Assembly: GCA_002559145.1 (NCBI GenBank)
Contig: NTXX01000011.1
Location: 127,855 to 191,854 of the forward strand
Reading direction: 5' to 3'
Source of the DNA: Bacillus sp. AFS006103
GTDB lineage: Bacteria > Bacillota > Bacilli > Bacillales > Cytobacillaceae
DNA: 64,000 nucleotides
Below, piece after piece: positions 1 through 10,750 of this stretch. Position 1 is the stretch's first letter. The number at the start of each line of letters is the position of its first letter. Made by a program: the position numbers and the translations under genes. The notes under the pieces are model-generated. The model had not been told where the DNA came from, did no database searches, and saw only the letters and a program-made list of their open reading frames with translations.

Positions 1-1584
1 CCGATCCTAAACGCAATTGAAACCAATCGACATGAAGTATTCTTGCTCTATGGTGTAACGGGGAGCGGCAAAACCGAAATTTATCTCCAATCTATTCAGG
101 AAGTTATTGAAAGAGGACAGGAAGCCATTGTACTCGTACCGGAAATTTCACTCACCCCTCAAATGGTGAATCGATTTAAAGGGAGATTCGGGGACTTAGT
201 AGCAGTTTTGCACAGTGGTTTGTCTGCTGGGGAGAAATATGATGAGTGGCGTAAAATTCAACGAAAAGAAGTAAAAGTAGCTGTTGGAGCGAGATCAGCC
301 ATTTTTGCCCCATTTGAAAACCTCGGCATTCTTATTATTGATGAGGAGCACGAAACCAGCTATAAACAAGAGGAAATGCCCCGTTATCATGCTAGAGAAG
401 TGGCAATAGAAAGGGCAAAAACGTATAGCTGTCCGGTTGTGCTCGGAAGTGCTACTCCGTCACTTGAGTCGTTTGCCAGGGCTCAAAAGAAGGTGTATCA
501 TCTATTATCGCTCCCAAGCCGGATGAATAATCAAGCCTTGCCAGCAGTGGAGATCATTGATATGCGCGAGGAGCTTCGTGACGGAAATCGGTCCATGTTT
601 TCTCGAAAGCTTTTTGACATGCTCAAGGATAGATTAGAAAAGCAACAACAATCTGTTTTATTTTTAAATAAACGGGGGCATTCTTCGTTTGTCATGTGCC
701 GTGATTGCGGTTATGTAATGAATTGCCCAAACTGTGATATTTCGCTTACCTATCACCGGGTAAATGAACAAATGAAATGTCATTATTGTGGGTATGAAAG
801 TCGTGTTCCGCATCAATGCCCGGAGTGTTCCAGTGATTATATTCGTTATTTCGGGACTGGTACTCAAAAGGTCGAAGACGAACTTGGAAAGATACTTCCT
901 GAGGCAAGAGTTATTCGCATGGATGTCGATACTACTGGTCGCAAGGGATCACACGAACGATTATTAACTGATTTCCAGAATGGCAAAGCAGACATTCTCC
1001 TTGGGACCCAAATGATTGCCAAAGGGTTGGATTTCCCCAATATCACCTTGGTTGGTGTGCTTTCAGCTGACACCATGCTGCATTTACCTGATTTCCGTGC
1101 ATCTGAAAAAACGTTTCAATTATTAACTCAGGTAAGCGGTCGGGCGGGACGTCATCAGTTGCCGGGAGAGGTCATTATTCAGACCTATTCGCCGGAACAC
1201 TACAGTATAGAGCTTGCGGGAACACAAGATTATGATCTCTTTTATCAGCGTGAAATGATGATTCGAAAAATCCGTCATTATCCACCCTTCTATTATCTAT
1301 CCTTGATAACAGTCAGCCATGAACAGTTGATGACAGTTGTAGCGGCGACAGAGAAAATTGTTAATTATGTACGTTCGCAAGTATCAAAGGATGCTGTCGT
1401 TTTAGGACCTGCAGCCTCGCCAATACCTAAGATTAATAATAGATATCGCTATCAATGTCTGATAAAATACAAGCGGGAACCGAACATGACAAAAATGTTA
1501 AAAACGATCTTGGACCAATATCAAAAAGATACCAAAAGCGGCTTACTGGTTTCAATAGATGTTAACCCATTTATTTTAATGTAA
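1..1584 (+). CDS. priA: Primosomal protein N' (PriA helicase), 3' part
   Basis: PriA is the 3'-to-5' DNA helicase that reloads the replisome at stalled forks. The reading frame is open from base 1, so the 5' end lies outside the window; 527 C-terminal codons are present, against about 800 in the family. Visible motifs are Walker A (GVTGSGKTE, window codons 18-26), the DEEH helicase box (IIDEEHETSYKQEE), the helicase-C region (GTQMIAKGLDFP, SGRAGR) and eight cysteines in CxxC pairs (CRDCG, CPNC, CHYC, CPEC) that bind two zinc ions. A TTG at 43 could pass as a start but lies immediately before Walker A, so it is internal. The following def-fmt order is the usual Bacillus one. Confidence 0.97.
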   Translation, partial: PILNAIETNRHEVFLLYGVTGSGKTEIYLQSIQEVIERGQEAIVLVPEISLTPQMVNRFKGRFGDLVAVLHSGLSAGEKYDEWRKIQRKEVKVAVGARSAIFAPFENLGILIIDEEHETSYKQEEMPRYHAREVAIERAKTYSCPVVLGSATPSLESFARAQKKVYHLLSLPSRMNNQALPAVEIIDMREELRDGNRSMFSRKLFDMLKDRLEKQQQSVLFLNKRGHSSFVMCRDCGYVMNCPNCDISLTYHRVNEQMKCHYCGYESRVPHQCPECSSDYIRYFGTGTQKVEDELGKILPEARVIRMDVDTTGRKGSHERLLTDFQNGKADILLGTQMIAKGLDFPNITLVGVLSADTMLHLPDFRASEKTFQLLTQVSGRAGRHQLPGEVIIQTYSPEHYSIELAGTQDYDLFYQREMMIRKIRHYPPFYYLSLITVSHEQLMTVVAATEKIVNYVRSQVSKDAVVLGPAASPIPKINNRYRYQCLIKYKREPNMTKMLKTILDQYQKDTKSGLLVSIDVNPFILM

Positions 1585-1631
1585 GGCAAGCCTTAGATAA
1601 TCATGCTATAAAAGGTTATTATTTCGCTTTT

Positions 1632-1660
1632 TTGGTGAAAATGTAAGCAATTAATAAATT
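1632..1660 (+). promoter_or_regulatory. Candidate sigma-A promoter upstream of def
   Basis: TTGGTG (1632-1637), a 17-base spacer and TAAATT (1655-1660) lie in the 117-base gap between priA and def. The match is moderate. def could equally be transcribed from upstream, since no convincing terminator follows priA. Confidence 0.3.
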
Positions 1661-1701
1661 TATAAAGCCTTGAAAAGATTGGCATTAATGGGGGAAAGAA
1701 T

Positions 1702-2187
1702 TTGACTGTACTCAAAGTAGTAAATTACCCTGCTGAGGTACTTGAGCAGACTTGTAAACCAGTGATTAAGTTTGATAGAAAGCTTGCAAAAATACTTGAT
1801 GATATGTATGACACGATGATTGAATATGACGGGGTGGGATTAGCTGCTCCGCAAATTGGATTGGACGCACGTATTGCAATTGTGGATATTGATGATGAAT
1901 TAGGGACAATTGAAATGATTAACCCTGTGATTATCGAGACCTCGGGAGAACAATCTGGACCTGAAGGTTGTTTAAGTTTCCCTGGATTGTTCGGAGAAGT
2001 GACACGGCCGAATTTTGTTAAAATTAATGCCTTTGACCGAAAAGGCAGAAAATACACGTTAGAGGCAGATGAGTTCCTAGCAAGGGCGATTCAACATGAA
2101 ATTGATCATCTTGATGGGATTTTATTTACAACCAAAGTAACGAGATATTTAGAGGAAGATGAGTTAAAAGGAGTAGAAACTGAATGA
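1702..2187 (+). CDS. def: Peptide deformylase
   Basis: Removes the N-formyl group from nascent proteins; an iron(II) enzyme acting at the ribosome exit. All three family motifs are present: [10 protein letters not shown] (44-53), EGCLS (88-92, metal ligand C90) and QHEIDH (131-136, ligands H132 and H136, catalytic E133). At 161 residues it matches the B. subtilis Def length. The start is TTG at 1702, preceded by a GGGGGAAAG ribosome site at 1690-1698. It overlaps fmt by four bases (ATGA), so deformylase and formyltransferase, which act at opposite ends of the same cycle, are translationally coupled. Confidence 0.96.
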   Translation: MTVLKVVNYPAEVLEQTCKPVIKFDRKLAKILDDMYDTMIEYDGVGLAAPQIGLDARIAIVDIDDELGTIEMINPVIIETSGEQSGPEGCLSFPGLFGEVTRPNFVKINAFDRKGRKYTLEADEFLARAIQHEIDHLDGILFTTKVTRYLEEDELKGVETE

Positions 2188-3122
2188 CCAAAATAGTTTT
2201 TATGGGTACTCCAGATTTTTCTGTCCCGATTTTACAACAATTGATTCAGGATGGATATGAAGTCATTGGTGTAGTTACCCAACCAGATCGACCGGTGGGA
2301 AGAAAAAGGATTCTAACGCCTCCCCCTGTGAAGGTTGAGGCGTTGAAGCACGATATTCCCGTCTTTCAACCAGAAAAAATTCGTCAAGCAGAAGAACTTG
2401 ATAAAATCCTTTCATTGAATCCGGATTTAATTGTTACGGCTGCGTTTGGCCAAATCTTACCTAAACAGCTGCTAGAAGCTCCTAAGTACAGATGTATAAA
2501 TGTTCATGCCTCCCTGCTTCCGGAACTACGCGGCGGTGCTCCTATCCATTATGCTATTATGCAAGGAAAACAGAAAACTGGTGTCACCATCATGTATATG
2601 GTGGAAAAATTAGATGCAGGTGATATTTTAACAAGAATTGAAGTCCCGATTGCAGAAGAGGACAATGTGGGAACACTGCATATCAAATTGAGCACAGCCG
2701 GAGCTAAATTGTTATCTGAAACCTTGCCACTTCTATTGGATGGCCGTCTGACTCCCAAGCCTCAAAATAATGAAGCAGCCACGTTTGCAGCCAATATTAA
2801 GCGCGAACAAGAAAAAATTATTTGGTCGAGAACAGGTGAAGAAATCTATAATCATATCCGCGGCCTAAATCCATGGCCAGTTGCCTTTACCACCTTGAAT
2901 GGTCAGGTCATAAAGATATGGCGGGCAGAAAAGTTAACAGGTCAAAAGAGCGTTACACCTGGAACAATTCTTACGATAGAACCTGACGGGTTTTCAGTAA
3001 GTACCGGTAATGAAACGGCCATCAAAATCATTGAGCTACAGCCTTCTGGAAAAACAAAAATGATGAGTGAACAATTTTTAAGAGGTTCAAAAATTTCAAT
3101 TGGCACCAAGCTGGGAGAATAA
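2184..3122 (+). CDS. fmt: Methionyl-tRNA formyltransferase
   Basis: Transfers a formyl group from 10-formyl-tetrahydrofolate to initiator Met-tRNA. The protein has 312 residues and shows the N-terminal formyltransferase fold ([11 protein letters not shown]) with the folate-site signature [16 protein letters not shown] near residues 106-121, followed by the C-terminal tRNA-binding domain (about 205-310). The ATG at 2184 overlaps the def stop codon. rsmB begins one base after its stop. Confidence 0.96.
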   Translation: MTKIVFMGTPDFSVPILQQLIQDGYEVIGVVTQPDRPVGRKRILTPPPVKVEALKHDIPVFQPEKIRQAEELDKILSLNPDLIVTAAFGQILPKQLLEAPKYRCINVHASLLPELRGGAPIHYAIMQGKQKTGVTIMYMVEKLDAGDILTRIEVPIAEEDNVGTLHIKLSTAGAKLLSETLPLLLDGRLTPKPQNNEAATFAANIKREQEKIIWSRTGEEIYNHIRGLNPWPVAFTTLNGQVIKIWRAEKLTGQKSVTPGTILTIEPDGFSVSTGNETAIKIIELQPSGKTKMMSEQFLRGSKISIGTKLGE

Positions 3123-3123
3123 G

Positions 3124-4473
3124 ATGACTTCAACAATAAAGAATGTACGAGCAATTGCAATGGATATCTTAGTTGCGATTGAAAAAAACCAATCCTACAG
3201 TAATTTACTGCTTAATTCTACAATTGAAAAACACGATTTGTCTGCTAAGGACGTTGGACTTCTTACTGAGTTGACGTATGGAACATTACAAAGAAGAATG
3301 GCGCTTGACTTTTATTTAGAGCCGTTTGTCAAAGATAATAAGAAGTTAGCCAGTTGGGTTCATCATTTACTAAGACTTACGCTCTATCAAATGGTTTATC
3401 TCGATCGTATACCGGACAGAGCTGCTATCTATGAAGCAGTGGAAATTGCTAAAAGTCGTGGTCATAAAGGGATAGCAAGTTTAGTAAACGGAGTGTTGCG
3501 AAGCATTCAAAGAGAAGGACTCCCGTCCATGGAGGATGTCACGGACCCAAACAAAAGATTATCACTTGAAACGAGTCACCCTGAATGGCTGATTACTAGA
3601 TGGGTAAACCAATTTGGTTATCAAAAAACGAAAGAAATGTGTGAGATCAACCTAACAGCGCCATTGCAAACAGCCAGAGTTAATCTTACAAAAGTTTCAA
3701 GAGATGAATGTGTTGCAATTTTAGAAGAGGATGGTTTTCAAATCGAAAAAAGTCCTATTATTCCTGAGGCAATTCGATCGATAAAGGGAAATCTAGCATC
3801 GACAATCTCATTTAAGTATGGAATGTTTACGATACAAGATGAAAGTTCAATGCTTGCAGCCTATGCATTAGGGGCGGAGCCAAACGAATTTATCCTTGAT
3901 GCCTGCGCGGCACCGGGTGGTAAAAGTACACATATTGCTGAGAAAATGAATAATACGGGTGAAGTTATCTCGGTCGATCTTCATCAGCACAAAGTAAGAT
4001 TAATTAATGATAATGCAAAACGTTTAGGGTTAGAAAATATTAAAACAAGTGTATCTGATTCAAGAAAAATCCAAGAAAAGTTCCAAACTGAATCATTTGA
4101 TCGGATTCTTCTTGATGCTCCTTGTTCCGGTCTCGGGGTCATGAGGAGAAAGCCAGATATGAAGTATACTAAAACCGAGATGGATATTCAGCGGTTAAGT
4201 ACGATTCAGCAAGACTTATTAACGTCCGTAACCCCCTTATTGAAAAAGGGCGGCATTCTTGTCTATAGTACATGTACAGTAGATAAAGAGGAAAATGAAT
4301 TGACGGTTAAGACATTCCTTCAGAATAACCCTCAATTTGAAGGAGATGCATCCTTCAAAAGCAGGATGCCTGAAGCTATCCAGCCATTAATCACGGGCTT
4401 TGATTTGCAAATATTCCCGCAAGATATTGGGTCAGATGGATTTTATATTGCAGTTTTAAGGAAGAAGGTGTAA
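3124..4473 (+). CDS. rsmB: 16S rRNA m5C967 methyltransferase RsmB
   Basis: SAM-dependent methyltransferase that makes 5-methylcytosine in 16S rRNA. It has an N-terminal NusB-like RNA-binding domain (about 1-140) and a C-terminal Rossmann domain with the SAM loop DACAAPGGKST (259-269). Both catalytic cysteines are seen: C334 in DAPCSGLG and C384 in YSTCTV. I place the start at ATG 3124 rather than upstream at 3100, because a GGGAG ribosome site (3113-3117) sits at the right distance and the 449-residue product fits the family. It lies between fmt and rlmN in the usual Bacillus order. Confidence 0.95.
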   Translation: MTSTIKNVRAIAMDILVAIEKNQSYSNLLLNSTIEKHDLSAKDVGLLTELTYGTLQRRMALDFYLEPFVKDNKKLASWVHHLLRLTLYQMVYLDRIPDRAAIYEAVEIAKSRGHKGIASLVNGVLRSIQREGLPSMEDVTDPNKRLSLETSHPEWLITRWVNQFGYQKTKEMCEINLTAPLQTARVNLTKVSRDECVAILEEDGFQIEKSPIIPEAIRSIKGNLASTISFKYGMFTIQDESSMLAAYALGAEPNEFILDACAAPGGKSTHIAEKMNNTGEVISVDLHQHKVRLINDNAKRLGLENIKTSVSDSRKIQEKFQTESFDRILLDAPCSGLGVMRRKPDMKYTKTEMDIQRLSTIQQDLLTSVTPLLKKGGILVYSTCTVDKEENELTVKTFLQNNPQFEGDASFKSRMPEAIQPLITGFDLQIFPQDIGSDGFYIAVLRKKV

Positions 4474-4476
4474 CGG

Positions 4477-5568
4477 TTGGAACAATTAAATACAACTGAG
4501 ACAAATACAGCTAAGGAAATAAAGAAGAAATCAATTTATTCATTGCAGCTTAACGAATTAAAGAATTGGCTTTCAGAGAATGGTGAAAAGCCATTCCGTG
4601 CCGAACAAATCTTTGAATGGCTTTATAAAAAACGAATTACATCATTTGAGGATATGAGTAACGTCGGAAAAGGTTTACGTGATAAGCTTGCAAGTCATTT
4701 TGACCTTACAACATTAAAAACGGCGATTCAACAAACATCATCTGATGGAACAATCAAATTTCTGTTTGAACTTCATGATGGATATTCTATCGAAACGGTG
4801 CTAATGCGCCATGATTATGGAAACTCCGTTTGTGTTACGACACAGGTTGGCTGCCGAATTGGCTGCACCTTTTGTGCCTCCACATTAGGCGGATTAAAAA
4901 GACATTTAGAAGCAGGCGAGATTGTCGCTCAAGTTGTAAAAGTACAACAAACACTTGACGAAACAGATGAGCGTGTAAATTCCGTTGTCATCATGGGTAT
5001 CGGTGAACCATTTGATAACTATGATAACATGCTTTCATTTTTAAAAATAATTAATCATGAAAAGGCTCTTAATATCGGAGCACGCCATATAACCGTATCG
5101 ACAAGCGGTATTGTTCCAAAAATCTATCAATTTGCAGATGAAAATACACAAATTAATTTTGCTATTTCTTTGCACGCTCCTAATACGGAATTGCGCTCTA
5201 GGTTAATGCCTATTAACAAGGCATATAAACTTGATGACTTAATGGAATCAGTAAGGTATTATATCGATAAGACAGGACGTAGAATAAGCTTTGAATATGG
5301 TCTATTTGGCGGTGTAAACGATTCAGTCGAACATGCGGAGGAGTTAGCTGTTTTATTAAAAGGTTTAAAATGCCATGTGAATTTAATTCCTGTAAACTAT
5401 GTTCCTGAAAGAGATTATGTTCGGACACCAAGAGACAAAATTTTTGCTTTTGAAAAAACATTAAAAAACCGAGGAATTAACGTAACCATTCGCAGGGAGC
5501 AAGGGTCAGATATCGCTGCAGCATGCGGGCAACTTCGTGCAAAGGAGCGGAAAGAGGAGACGAGGTGA
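4477..5568 (+). CDS. rlmN: Dual-specificity 23S rRNA/tRNA m2A methyltransferase RlmN
   Basis: Radical-SAM enzyme that methylates C2 of A2503 in 23S rRNA and A37 of some tRNAs. The 363-residue protein carries the CxxxCxxC cluster motif (C126, C130, C133 in CRIGCTFC) plus the two conserved cysteines for methyl transfer (C119 and C350, the latter in IAAACGQL). The start is TTG 4477 with GGAAGAAGGTG just upstream. Its TGA stop overlaps the GTG start of prpC, indicating coupling. Confidence 0.96.
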   Translation: MEQLNTTETNTAKEIKKKSIYSLQLNELKNWLSENGEKPFRAEQIFEWLYKKRITSFEDMSNVGKGLRDKLASHFDLTTLKTAIQQTSSDGTIKFLFELHDGYSIETVLMRHDYGNSVCVTTQVGCRIGCTFCASTLGGLKRHLEAGEIVAQVVKVQQTLDETDERVNSVVIMGIGEPFDNYDNMLSFLKIINHEKALNIGARHITVSTSGIVPKIYQFADENTQINFAISLHAPNTELRSRLMPINKAYKLDDLMESVRYYIDKTGRRISFEYGLFGGVNDSVEHAEELAVLLKGLKCHVNLIPVNYVPERDYVRTPRDKIFAFEKTLKNRGINVTIRREQGSDIAAACGQLRAKERKEETR

Positions 5569-6332
5569 CAAAAGTGAAGGCTGTATTTAAAACGGACCAG
5601 GGTAGAGTTCGGCAGAACAATGAGGATAGTGGTGGTACTTTTGTTAATCGGGACGGACACCGCCTTGCCATCGTAGCAGATGGTATGGGCGGACACCTTG
5701 CCGGTGATGTTGCAAGTAAAATGACAGTATCGCATCTTCAAGAAATGTGGGAGCAATCCGAAGGAATTCAAACAGCTGACCAAGCGGAAGCATGGCTGAA
5801 AATCCATGTTCTTCAGGTTAATCAATTATTGTTTGACCATTCAAGAAGTCACGTGGAATGTGAAGGTATGGGGACTACTATTGAAGCTGTGATTGCTGCA
5901 GATAACTTTACAACGATTGCACATGTAGGGGATAGTCGTGTGTTTATCTTAAATGATTCAGGCTTCAAGCAGTTAACTGAGGATCATACACTTGTTAATG
6001 AATTAGTTCGAACCGGACAAATCAGCAAAGAAGATGCCGAACATCATCCAAGGAAAAATTGGATCCTAAGAGCGTTAGGAACGGAACAAGATGTAAAAAT
6101 TGATATTAAAACAATTATGTTCGAAGAAGGAGATTTTCTCCTGTTATGTTCTGATGGGCTGTCAAATAAAGTCAATGAAAAGGAAATAGTTAATATACTT
6201 CAAAATGAAGATTCGCTTGAACAAAAAGCTTCCACACTGATTGACATCGCAAATGAGAATGGCGGAGAAGACAATATTACCCTAATCATATTAGAGTATG
6301 CTAATGATATTGAATTGGGTGATGAGCAGTGA
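5565..6332 (+). CDS. prpC: PP2C-type Ser/Thr phosphatase PrpC
   Basis: Metal-dependent phosphatase that counteracts the kinase PrkC, encoded next to it. Metal-binding motifs of PP2C enzymes are present: RQNNED near residue 16, VADGMGGH near 44, VGDSR, and the C-terminal GGEDNIT. I choose GTG 5565, which overlaps the rlmN stop and has GAGGAG at 5553-5558, giving 255 residues. GTG 5574 would give a protein three codons shorter and is also possible. The frame is open further upstream inside rlmN, but that extension has no family similarity. The gene overlaps prkC by four bases. Confidence 0.95.
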   Translation: MTKVKAVFKTDQGRVRQNNEDSGGTFVNRDGHRLAIVADGMGGHLAGDVASKMTVSHLQEMWEQSEGIQTADQAEAWLKIHVLQVNQLLFDHSRSHVECEGMGTTIEAVIAADNFTTIAHVGDSRVFILNDSGFKQLTEDHTLVNELVRTGQISKEDAEHHPRKNWILRALGTEQDVKIDIKTIMFEEGDFLLLCSDGLSNKVNEKEIVNILQNEDSLEQKASTLIDIANENGGEDNITLIILEYANDIELGDEQ

Positions 6333-8320
6333 TTATTGGAAAAAGAATAAGCGGCCGCTATAAAATTCTTGAAATGATTGGCGGAGGCGGAATGGCCAAT
6401 GTCTATTTAGCACATGATATGATTTTAGACAGAGAAGTAGCCGTAAAAATGCTCCGTCTTGATTTTGTCAATGATGAGGAGTTTATTCGACGCTTTCATA
6501 GAGAAGCACAATCAGCAACAAGTCTAACCCATCCAAATATCGTTAGTATTTTTGATGTGGGTGAAGAGGATTCCTTATACTATATTGTCATGGAATACGT
6601 GAATGGGCAAACATTAAAACAATACATAAATCAGCATTCGTCACTCCGTGTCGAAAAAGCATTAGATATAATGATGCAAATAACGTCTGCAATTTCCCAT
6701 GCCCATCAAAATCATATTATTCACCGTGATATCAAGCCGCATAACATACTAATTGACCGGAATGGCAATGTGAAAATCACTGATTTTGGAATAGCCATGG
6801 CATTAAGCGCGACAAGCATTACCCAAACCAATTCTGTTTTAGGTTCTGTCCACTATTTATCGCCGGAACAGGCTCGTGGCGGAATGGCTAATCGAAAATC
6901 GGATATTTATTCACTTGGAATTGTCATGTTCGAAATATTAACGGGCAGGCTTCCCTTCTCGGGGGAATCGGCAGTATCGATTGCATTAAAGCATCTCCAG
7001 TCCGAAACACCCTCTGTTAGAAGGTGGAATTCAAATATCCCGCAAAGTGTAGAAAATATTGTCCTAAAAGCAACGGCAAAGGACCCATTCCATCGTTATA
7101 ACAGTGTTGATGAGATGGAGGAGGATTTAAGGACGGCACTAAATCCTGAAAGAATGAATGAACCAAAGTTTATTATTCCAATTGATGATGAGGCAACCAA
7201 AGCCATTCCAATTATAACTGATGACCGTCCACATAAAAACCTGGATGAAACATTAGTGCATAGTAATGAAAAAATATCTCCTGTTAAAAAAGATGCACAA
7301 AAAAAGGAGCAAAGTAGTAAGAAAAAGCGAAAAAGATGGCCAATCGTGTTAATATCAACTTTCCTTATTCTTTCCATTCTTGGAATATTAGCTGTTACTT
7401 TTTTACCTGGTTTATTGTCTGCTAAGGACGTCAAAATTCCTGATGTAAGTGGGATGGATGCAGATGATGCGATTTCTGAGCTTCAACTCAGCGGATTAGT
7501 GGTTGACAAACAGGTTGAAATTTCTGATGATTTGGTGGCTGAAGGAAAGGTTGTCAAGACCGACCCCGAATTTGGCAATACAGTCAAGGAGAACGCAAAA
7601 GTCAATTTATATATTAGTACCGGAAAAGAAAAAATTGTACTATCTAATTATGTAGGCAGGCTTTATGATGATATTTTCCATTTATTAGAAGATAGGAATT
7701 TTAAAGATATATTAAAAACTGAGAAATACGATGATAGTGAACCAGGGACTATTATTAGCCAAAACCCTTCAGGTGGCGAAAAAATTATTCCAGAAGATAC
7801 TGAATTAGAATTTGAAGTCAGTAAAGGACCTGAAATAATTGTCCTAAGGGACCTAACCGAGTACAATTTAAAAGGGGCCGAGGATTATGCCTCATTAGTA
7901 GGGTTGTCATTAAACGTTTCAGAAGAAAAATATGATGAGAAAATACCTGCTGGCATGGTGATTTCACAAACACCATCGTCTGGAACAGAACTGAAAAAAG
8001 GCGATAAGGTTTCAGTTATTATTTCAAAAGGAAAAGAAGAAAAACCGCCCAAAACGGTAATTAAAGACATAACAATTGATTACGAACCAACTGTCCCTGT
8101 GCCAGTGCCTGGTGAACCAGTGGAAAAACAAGAAGTTCTTATCTACATCGAAGATATGAATCACAGTATGACAGAACCTGCTGAAACCTTTTTTATTACT
8201 GAAACAACAAAAAAACAAATTGAACTTACGATTCCTTTTGGTGGTAAAGCTGGTTACAAGATTATTCGCGACAAGAAAGTAATAGCAGAGGACGTAATTA
8301 ACTACCCGGAATCAGAATAA
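6329..8320 (+). CDS. prkC: Membrane Ser/Thr kinase with PASTA repeats, PrkC
   Basis: Eukaryotic-type kinase that senses peptidoglycan fragments; in B. subtilis it acts in germination and stationary phase. The kinase domain (about 10-270) has the Gly loop IGGGGMANV (17-25), K40, catalytic HRD (132-134) and DFG (152-154), with an activation loop rich in Thr (162, 165, 167). A basic, lysine-rich stretch precedes one membrane helix (about 338-358). Three extracellular PASTA repeats follow (about 366-432, 434-500, 503-568) and a C-terminal Ig-like domain. It starts with GTG 6329, overlapping prpC. At 663 residues it is slightly longer than B. subtilis PrkC (648). Confidence 0.96.
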   Translation: MIIGKRISGRYKILEMIGGGGMANVYLAHDMILDREVAVKMLRLDFVNDEEFIRRFHREAQSATSLTHPNIVSIFDVGEEDSLYYIVMEYVNGQTLKQYINQHSSLRVEKALDIMMQITSAISHAHQNHIIHRDIKPHNILIDRNGNVKITDFGIAMALSATSITQTNSVLGSVHYLSPEQARGGMANRKSDIYSLGIVMFEILTGRLPFSGESAVSIALKHLQSETPSVRRWNSNIPQSVENIVLKATAKDPFHRYNSVDEMEEDLRTALNPERMNEPKFIIPIDDEATKAIPIITDDRPHKNLDETLVHSNEKISPVKKDAQKKEQSSKKKRKRWPIVLISTFLILSILGILAVTFLPGLLSAKDVKIPDVSGMDADDAISELQLSGLVVDKQVEISDDLVAEGKVVKTDPEFGNTVKENAKVNLYISTGKEKIVLSNYVGRLYDDIFHLLEDRNFKDILKTEKYDDSEPGTIISQNPSGGEKIIPEDTELEFEVSKGPEIIVLRDLTEYNLKGAEDYASLVGLSLNVSEEKYDEKIPAGMVISQTPSSGTELKKGDKVSVIISKGKEEKPPKTVIKDITIDYEPTVPVPVPGEPVEKQEVLIYIEDMNHSMTEPAETFFITETTKKQIELTIPFGGKAGYKIIRDKKVIAEDVINYPESE

Positions 8321-8413
8321 ACAATATTTCTTTGCTTTTTATAAAAATCAGCTTTCCCGCAAAATATGAATGATAAGTTGACGTTTTCTTATTGAAAGAC
8401 AAGGAGTGTGACT

Positions 8414-9295
8414 ATGCCTGAAGGGAAAATTGTTAAAGCATTAAGCGGTTTTTATTATGTACTAGATGACAATAAAATGATTCAATGCCGTGGGAGAGGG
8501 GTATTTAGAAAAAATAAAATTACCCCTCTTGTCGGTGACGAGGTTGTTTTTCAAGCTGAAAATGACTTGGAAGGGTATATTATGGAAGTTAAGACACGAA
8601 AGAACGAATTGATTCGTCCGCCAATCGCGAATGTCGATCAAGCAATTCTTGTGTTCTCGGCTGTTGAGCCAGATTTCAGTACAGTTCTTTTAGATCGTTT
8701 CCTTGTTCTGGTTGAGTTTAATCGGATTGAACCGCTTATATGTATTACCAAAATGGATCTGACCAACGATGAGCAACAAAAGAAGATAAAGATATATGCA
8801 GAGCAATATACTACTGCGGGTTATCAAGTAATCTTAACTTCTTCCGAAACAGAAGCTGGCGTCGAACTTTTAAGTCCGCACGTCAATAATAAAATATCCG
8901 TTTTTGCCGGCCAATCAGGAGTGGGGAAATCTTCCTTGCTGAATGTCTTAAGACCGGATCTTGAATTAAAAACAAATGATATTTCCTCGCATCTAGGCAG
9001 AGGAAAGCATACAACAAGACATGTGGAGTTAATTCAGATTGGAAATGGTCTAATCGCAGATACACCAGGGTTTAGCTCATTGGAATTTACGAATATTGAA
9101 GTGGAAGATTTGACTTCTTGTTTCCCTGAAATACAAAGAGCTAGTGAGAATTGTAAATTCAGAGCCTGTCTGCACGGAACTGAACCAAAATGTGGTGTCA
9201 AAAAGGAAGTTGAATCTGGTCAAATCCCAGCGTATCGATATGAACATTATTTGAATTTCCTCCAGGAGATAAAAGATAGAAAGCCGAGGTATTAA
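8414..9295 (+). CDS. rsgA: Ribosome small-subunit GTPase RsgA (CpgA/YloQ)
   Basis: Circularly permuted GTPase that checks late 30S maturation; in B. subtilis it is a PrkC substrate, which fits its position after prkC. Order of motifs: OB-fold (about 1-65), G4 TKMD (112-115), G1 GQSGVGKSS (166-174), G3 DTPG (216-219), then a zinc site [14 protein letters not shown] (C247, C252, H254, C260). ATG 8414 is chosen because AAGGAG at 8401-8406 is 7 bases away. The in-frame GTG at 8408 is only one base from that site. The 293-residue product begins MPEGKI like the B. subtilis protein. Confidence 0.96.
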   Translation: MPEGKIVKALSGFYYVLDDNKMIQCRGRGVFRKNKITPLVGDEVVFQAENDLEGYIMEVKTRKNELIRPPIANVDQAILVFSAVEPDFSTVLLDRFLVLVEFNRIEPLICITKMDLTNDEQQKKIKIYAEQYTTAGYQVILTSSETEAGVELLSPHVNNKISVFAGQSGVGKSSLLNVLRPDLELKTNDISSHLGRGKHTTRHVELIQIGNGLIADTPGFSSLEFTNIEVEDLTSCFPEIQRASENCKFRACLHGTEPKCGVKKEVESGQIPAYRYEHYLNFLQEIKDRKPRY

Positions 9296-9297
9296 GT

Positions 9298-9942
9298 ATG
9301 GTAAAAATAGCACCTTCGATTCTCTCTGCCGATTTTTCGAAATTGGGTGAAGAAATTATAGCTGTTGAAAAAGGTGGAGCAGACTATATTCATGTCGATG
9401 TCATGGATGGTCACTTTGTGCCAAATATTACGATTGGTCCACTCATTGTTGAGGCCATTCGACCAATCACGAAGCTGCCACTTGATGTCCACCTAATGAT
9501 TGAAAATCCGGATCAATATATTGAGGCATTCGCTAAAGCTGGAGCCGATTATATTACAGTTCATGTGGAAGCATGTCGTCATCTTCACCGCACAATTCAA
9601 AATATTAAGTCCTTTGGTATCAAAGCGGGAGTGGTTTTAAATCCTGCTACTCCCGTTGAGAGTATTCAACACATCATTGGAGATATTGATATGGTATTAT
9701 TAATGTCTGTCAATCCAGGTTTTGGCGGGCAGAAATTCATTCCAGAGATCCTTCCGAAAATAAAGAAAGTTAAAGAAATGGCTGAGCAAAAAGGCTTAGA
9801 CATTGAGATTGAAATTGATGGCGGTGTCAATTCAGAAACGGCAAAACTGTGTGTGGAAGCAGGCGCTACTGTGTTAGTCGCGGGTTCAGCTATATATAAT
9901 CAAGAAGATTATGCGGAGGCAATTTCGCTGATAAGAGGTTAA
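9298..9942 (+). CDS. rpe: Ribulose-phosphate 3-epimerase
   Basis: Interconverts ribulose-5-phosphate and xylulose-5-phosphate in the pentose phosphate pathway. A 214-residue TIM barrel with the expected metal and phosphate motifs: [10 protein letters not shown] at the N-terminus, [12 protein letters not shown] (about 33-44), [12 protein letters not shown] (about 139-150) and IEIDGGVN (about 173-180). ATG 9298 is two bases after the rsgA stop, and GAGG at 9285-9288 serves as ribosome site. A strong terminator follows. Confidence 0.96.
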   Translation: MVKIAPSILSADFSKLGEEIIAVEKGGADYIHVDVMDGHFVPNITIGPLIVEAIRPITKLPLDVHLMIENPDQYIEAFAKAGADYITVHVEACRHLHRTIQNIKSFGIKAGVVLNPATPVESIQHIIGDIDMVLLMSVNPGFGGQKFIPEILPKIKKVKEMAEQKGLDIEIEIDGGVNSETAKLCVEAGATVLVAGSAIYNQEDYAEAISLIRG

Positions 9943-9976
9943 TGCAAAAAGCCAGCTTTCGTGCTGGCTTTTTGCA
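9943..9976 (+). terminator. Intrinsic terminator between rpe and thiN
   Basis: A perfect 14-bp inverted repeat TGCAAAAAGCCAGC / GCTGGCTTTTTGCA with a 6-base loop lies directly after the rpe stop. The flanking A and T runs make it usable on either strand. The thiN frame is open through its 3' arm, but the thiN start lies downstream. Confidence 0.85.
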
Positions 9977-9996
9977 TATGGAAAAGGAGATTTTTT

Positions 9997-10644
9997 ATGA
10001 TAATAAATATTCTAGCCGGCGGCCCTGAAAGCCTTTTGCCTGATTTAAGCGAGTACTTAGAGAAAGACTCGATTTGGGTTGGGGTTGACCGGGGTGTCTA
10101 TTATTTGTTAAAAAGAAATATTACTCCAAAGATTGCTTTTGGGGATTTTGATTCTGTATCAGCAGAAGAATTGATGTTTATTGAAGAACGCGTAACCGAA
10201 TTGAAGAAGTATAAGCCTGAAAAAGATGAAACAGATATGGAGTTAGCCCTCAATTGGGCACTTGATCAAAATCCAAGTATGATTCGGTTATTTGGTGCAA
10301 CCGGGGGCCGGCTCGATCATTTATTTGCCAATGTCCACTTATTAGTAAATCCGCTTAGAACTAAAAAATCAGCGAATATCTGCTTAATTGATAAATATAA
10401 TCTCATTTTTATTAAAGGACCTGGTCGTTATACGATTGAAAAAATAAATACAAAAAAATATATTTCCTTCGTTCCTTTAACACTTAATGTACAGAATCTC
10501 ACCCTTGAAGGCTTTAAATTTCCTTTGGAAAATCGTCATATTTCAATTGGGTCCACACTATGTATTAGTAATGAACTTAATAGTGATTATGGTACTTTTT
10601 CATTTTCTGAAGGCATATTAATAGTGATAAGAAGTCATGATTAA
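9997..10644 (+). CDS. thiN: Thiamine pyrophosphokinase
   Basis: Converts thiamine to thiamine pyrophosphate using ATP. Motifs typical of the family are seen: GVDRGVYYLL near residue 28, FGDFDS near 48, KPEKDETDMELAL near 70 and FGATGGRLDH near 97. ATG 9997 is preceded by AAGGAGA at 9984-9990. A GTG at 9961 opens the frame earlier but lies inside the preceding terminator, so I reject it. The product has 215 residues, the usual length. Confidence 0.94.
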   Translation: MIINILAGGPESLLPDLSEYLEKDSIWVGVDRGVYYLLKRNITPKIAFGDFDSVSAEELMFIEERVTELKKYKPEKDETDMELALNWALDQNPSMIRLFGATGGRLDHLFANVHLLVNPLRTKKSANICLIDKYNLIFIKGPGRYTIEKINTKKYISFVPLTLNVQNLTLEGFKFPLENRHISIGSTLCISNELNSDYGTFSFSEGILIVIRSHD

Positions 10645-10750
10645 TAGGCAATACAATTAGGTACTGATTTCGTTCGTTTGAATAAAATGGTAGGGCGTTC
10701 GAAAAAAGTTGAGTTGAAATAAGCTGGGGAGATTTATGAGGAGGGACAGT

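Noticed and set aside
5415..5825. 136-codon minus-strand frame across rlmN-prpC
   Set aside because: It is antisense to two well-supported genes, without ribosome site or recognisable domain.
10645..10750. Sigma-E promoter for spoVM (AATACAAT at 10650-10657)
   Set aside because: The -10 resembles the sigma-E consensus, but no matching -35 stands at 13-16 bases. The promoter may be hidden or further upstream.
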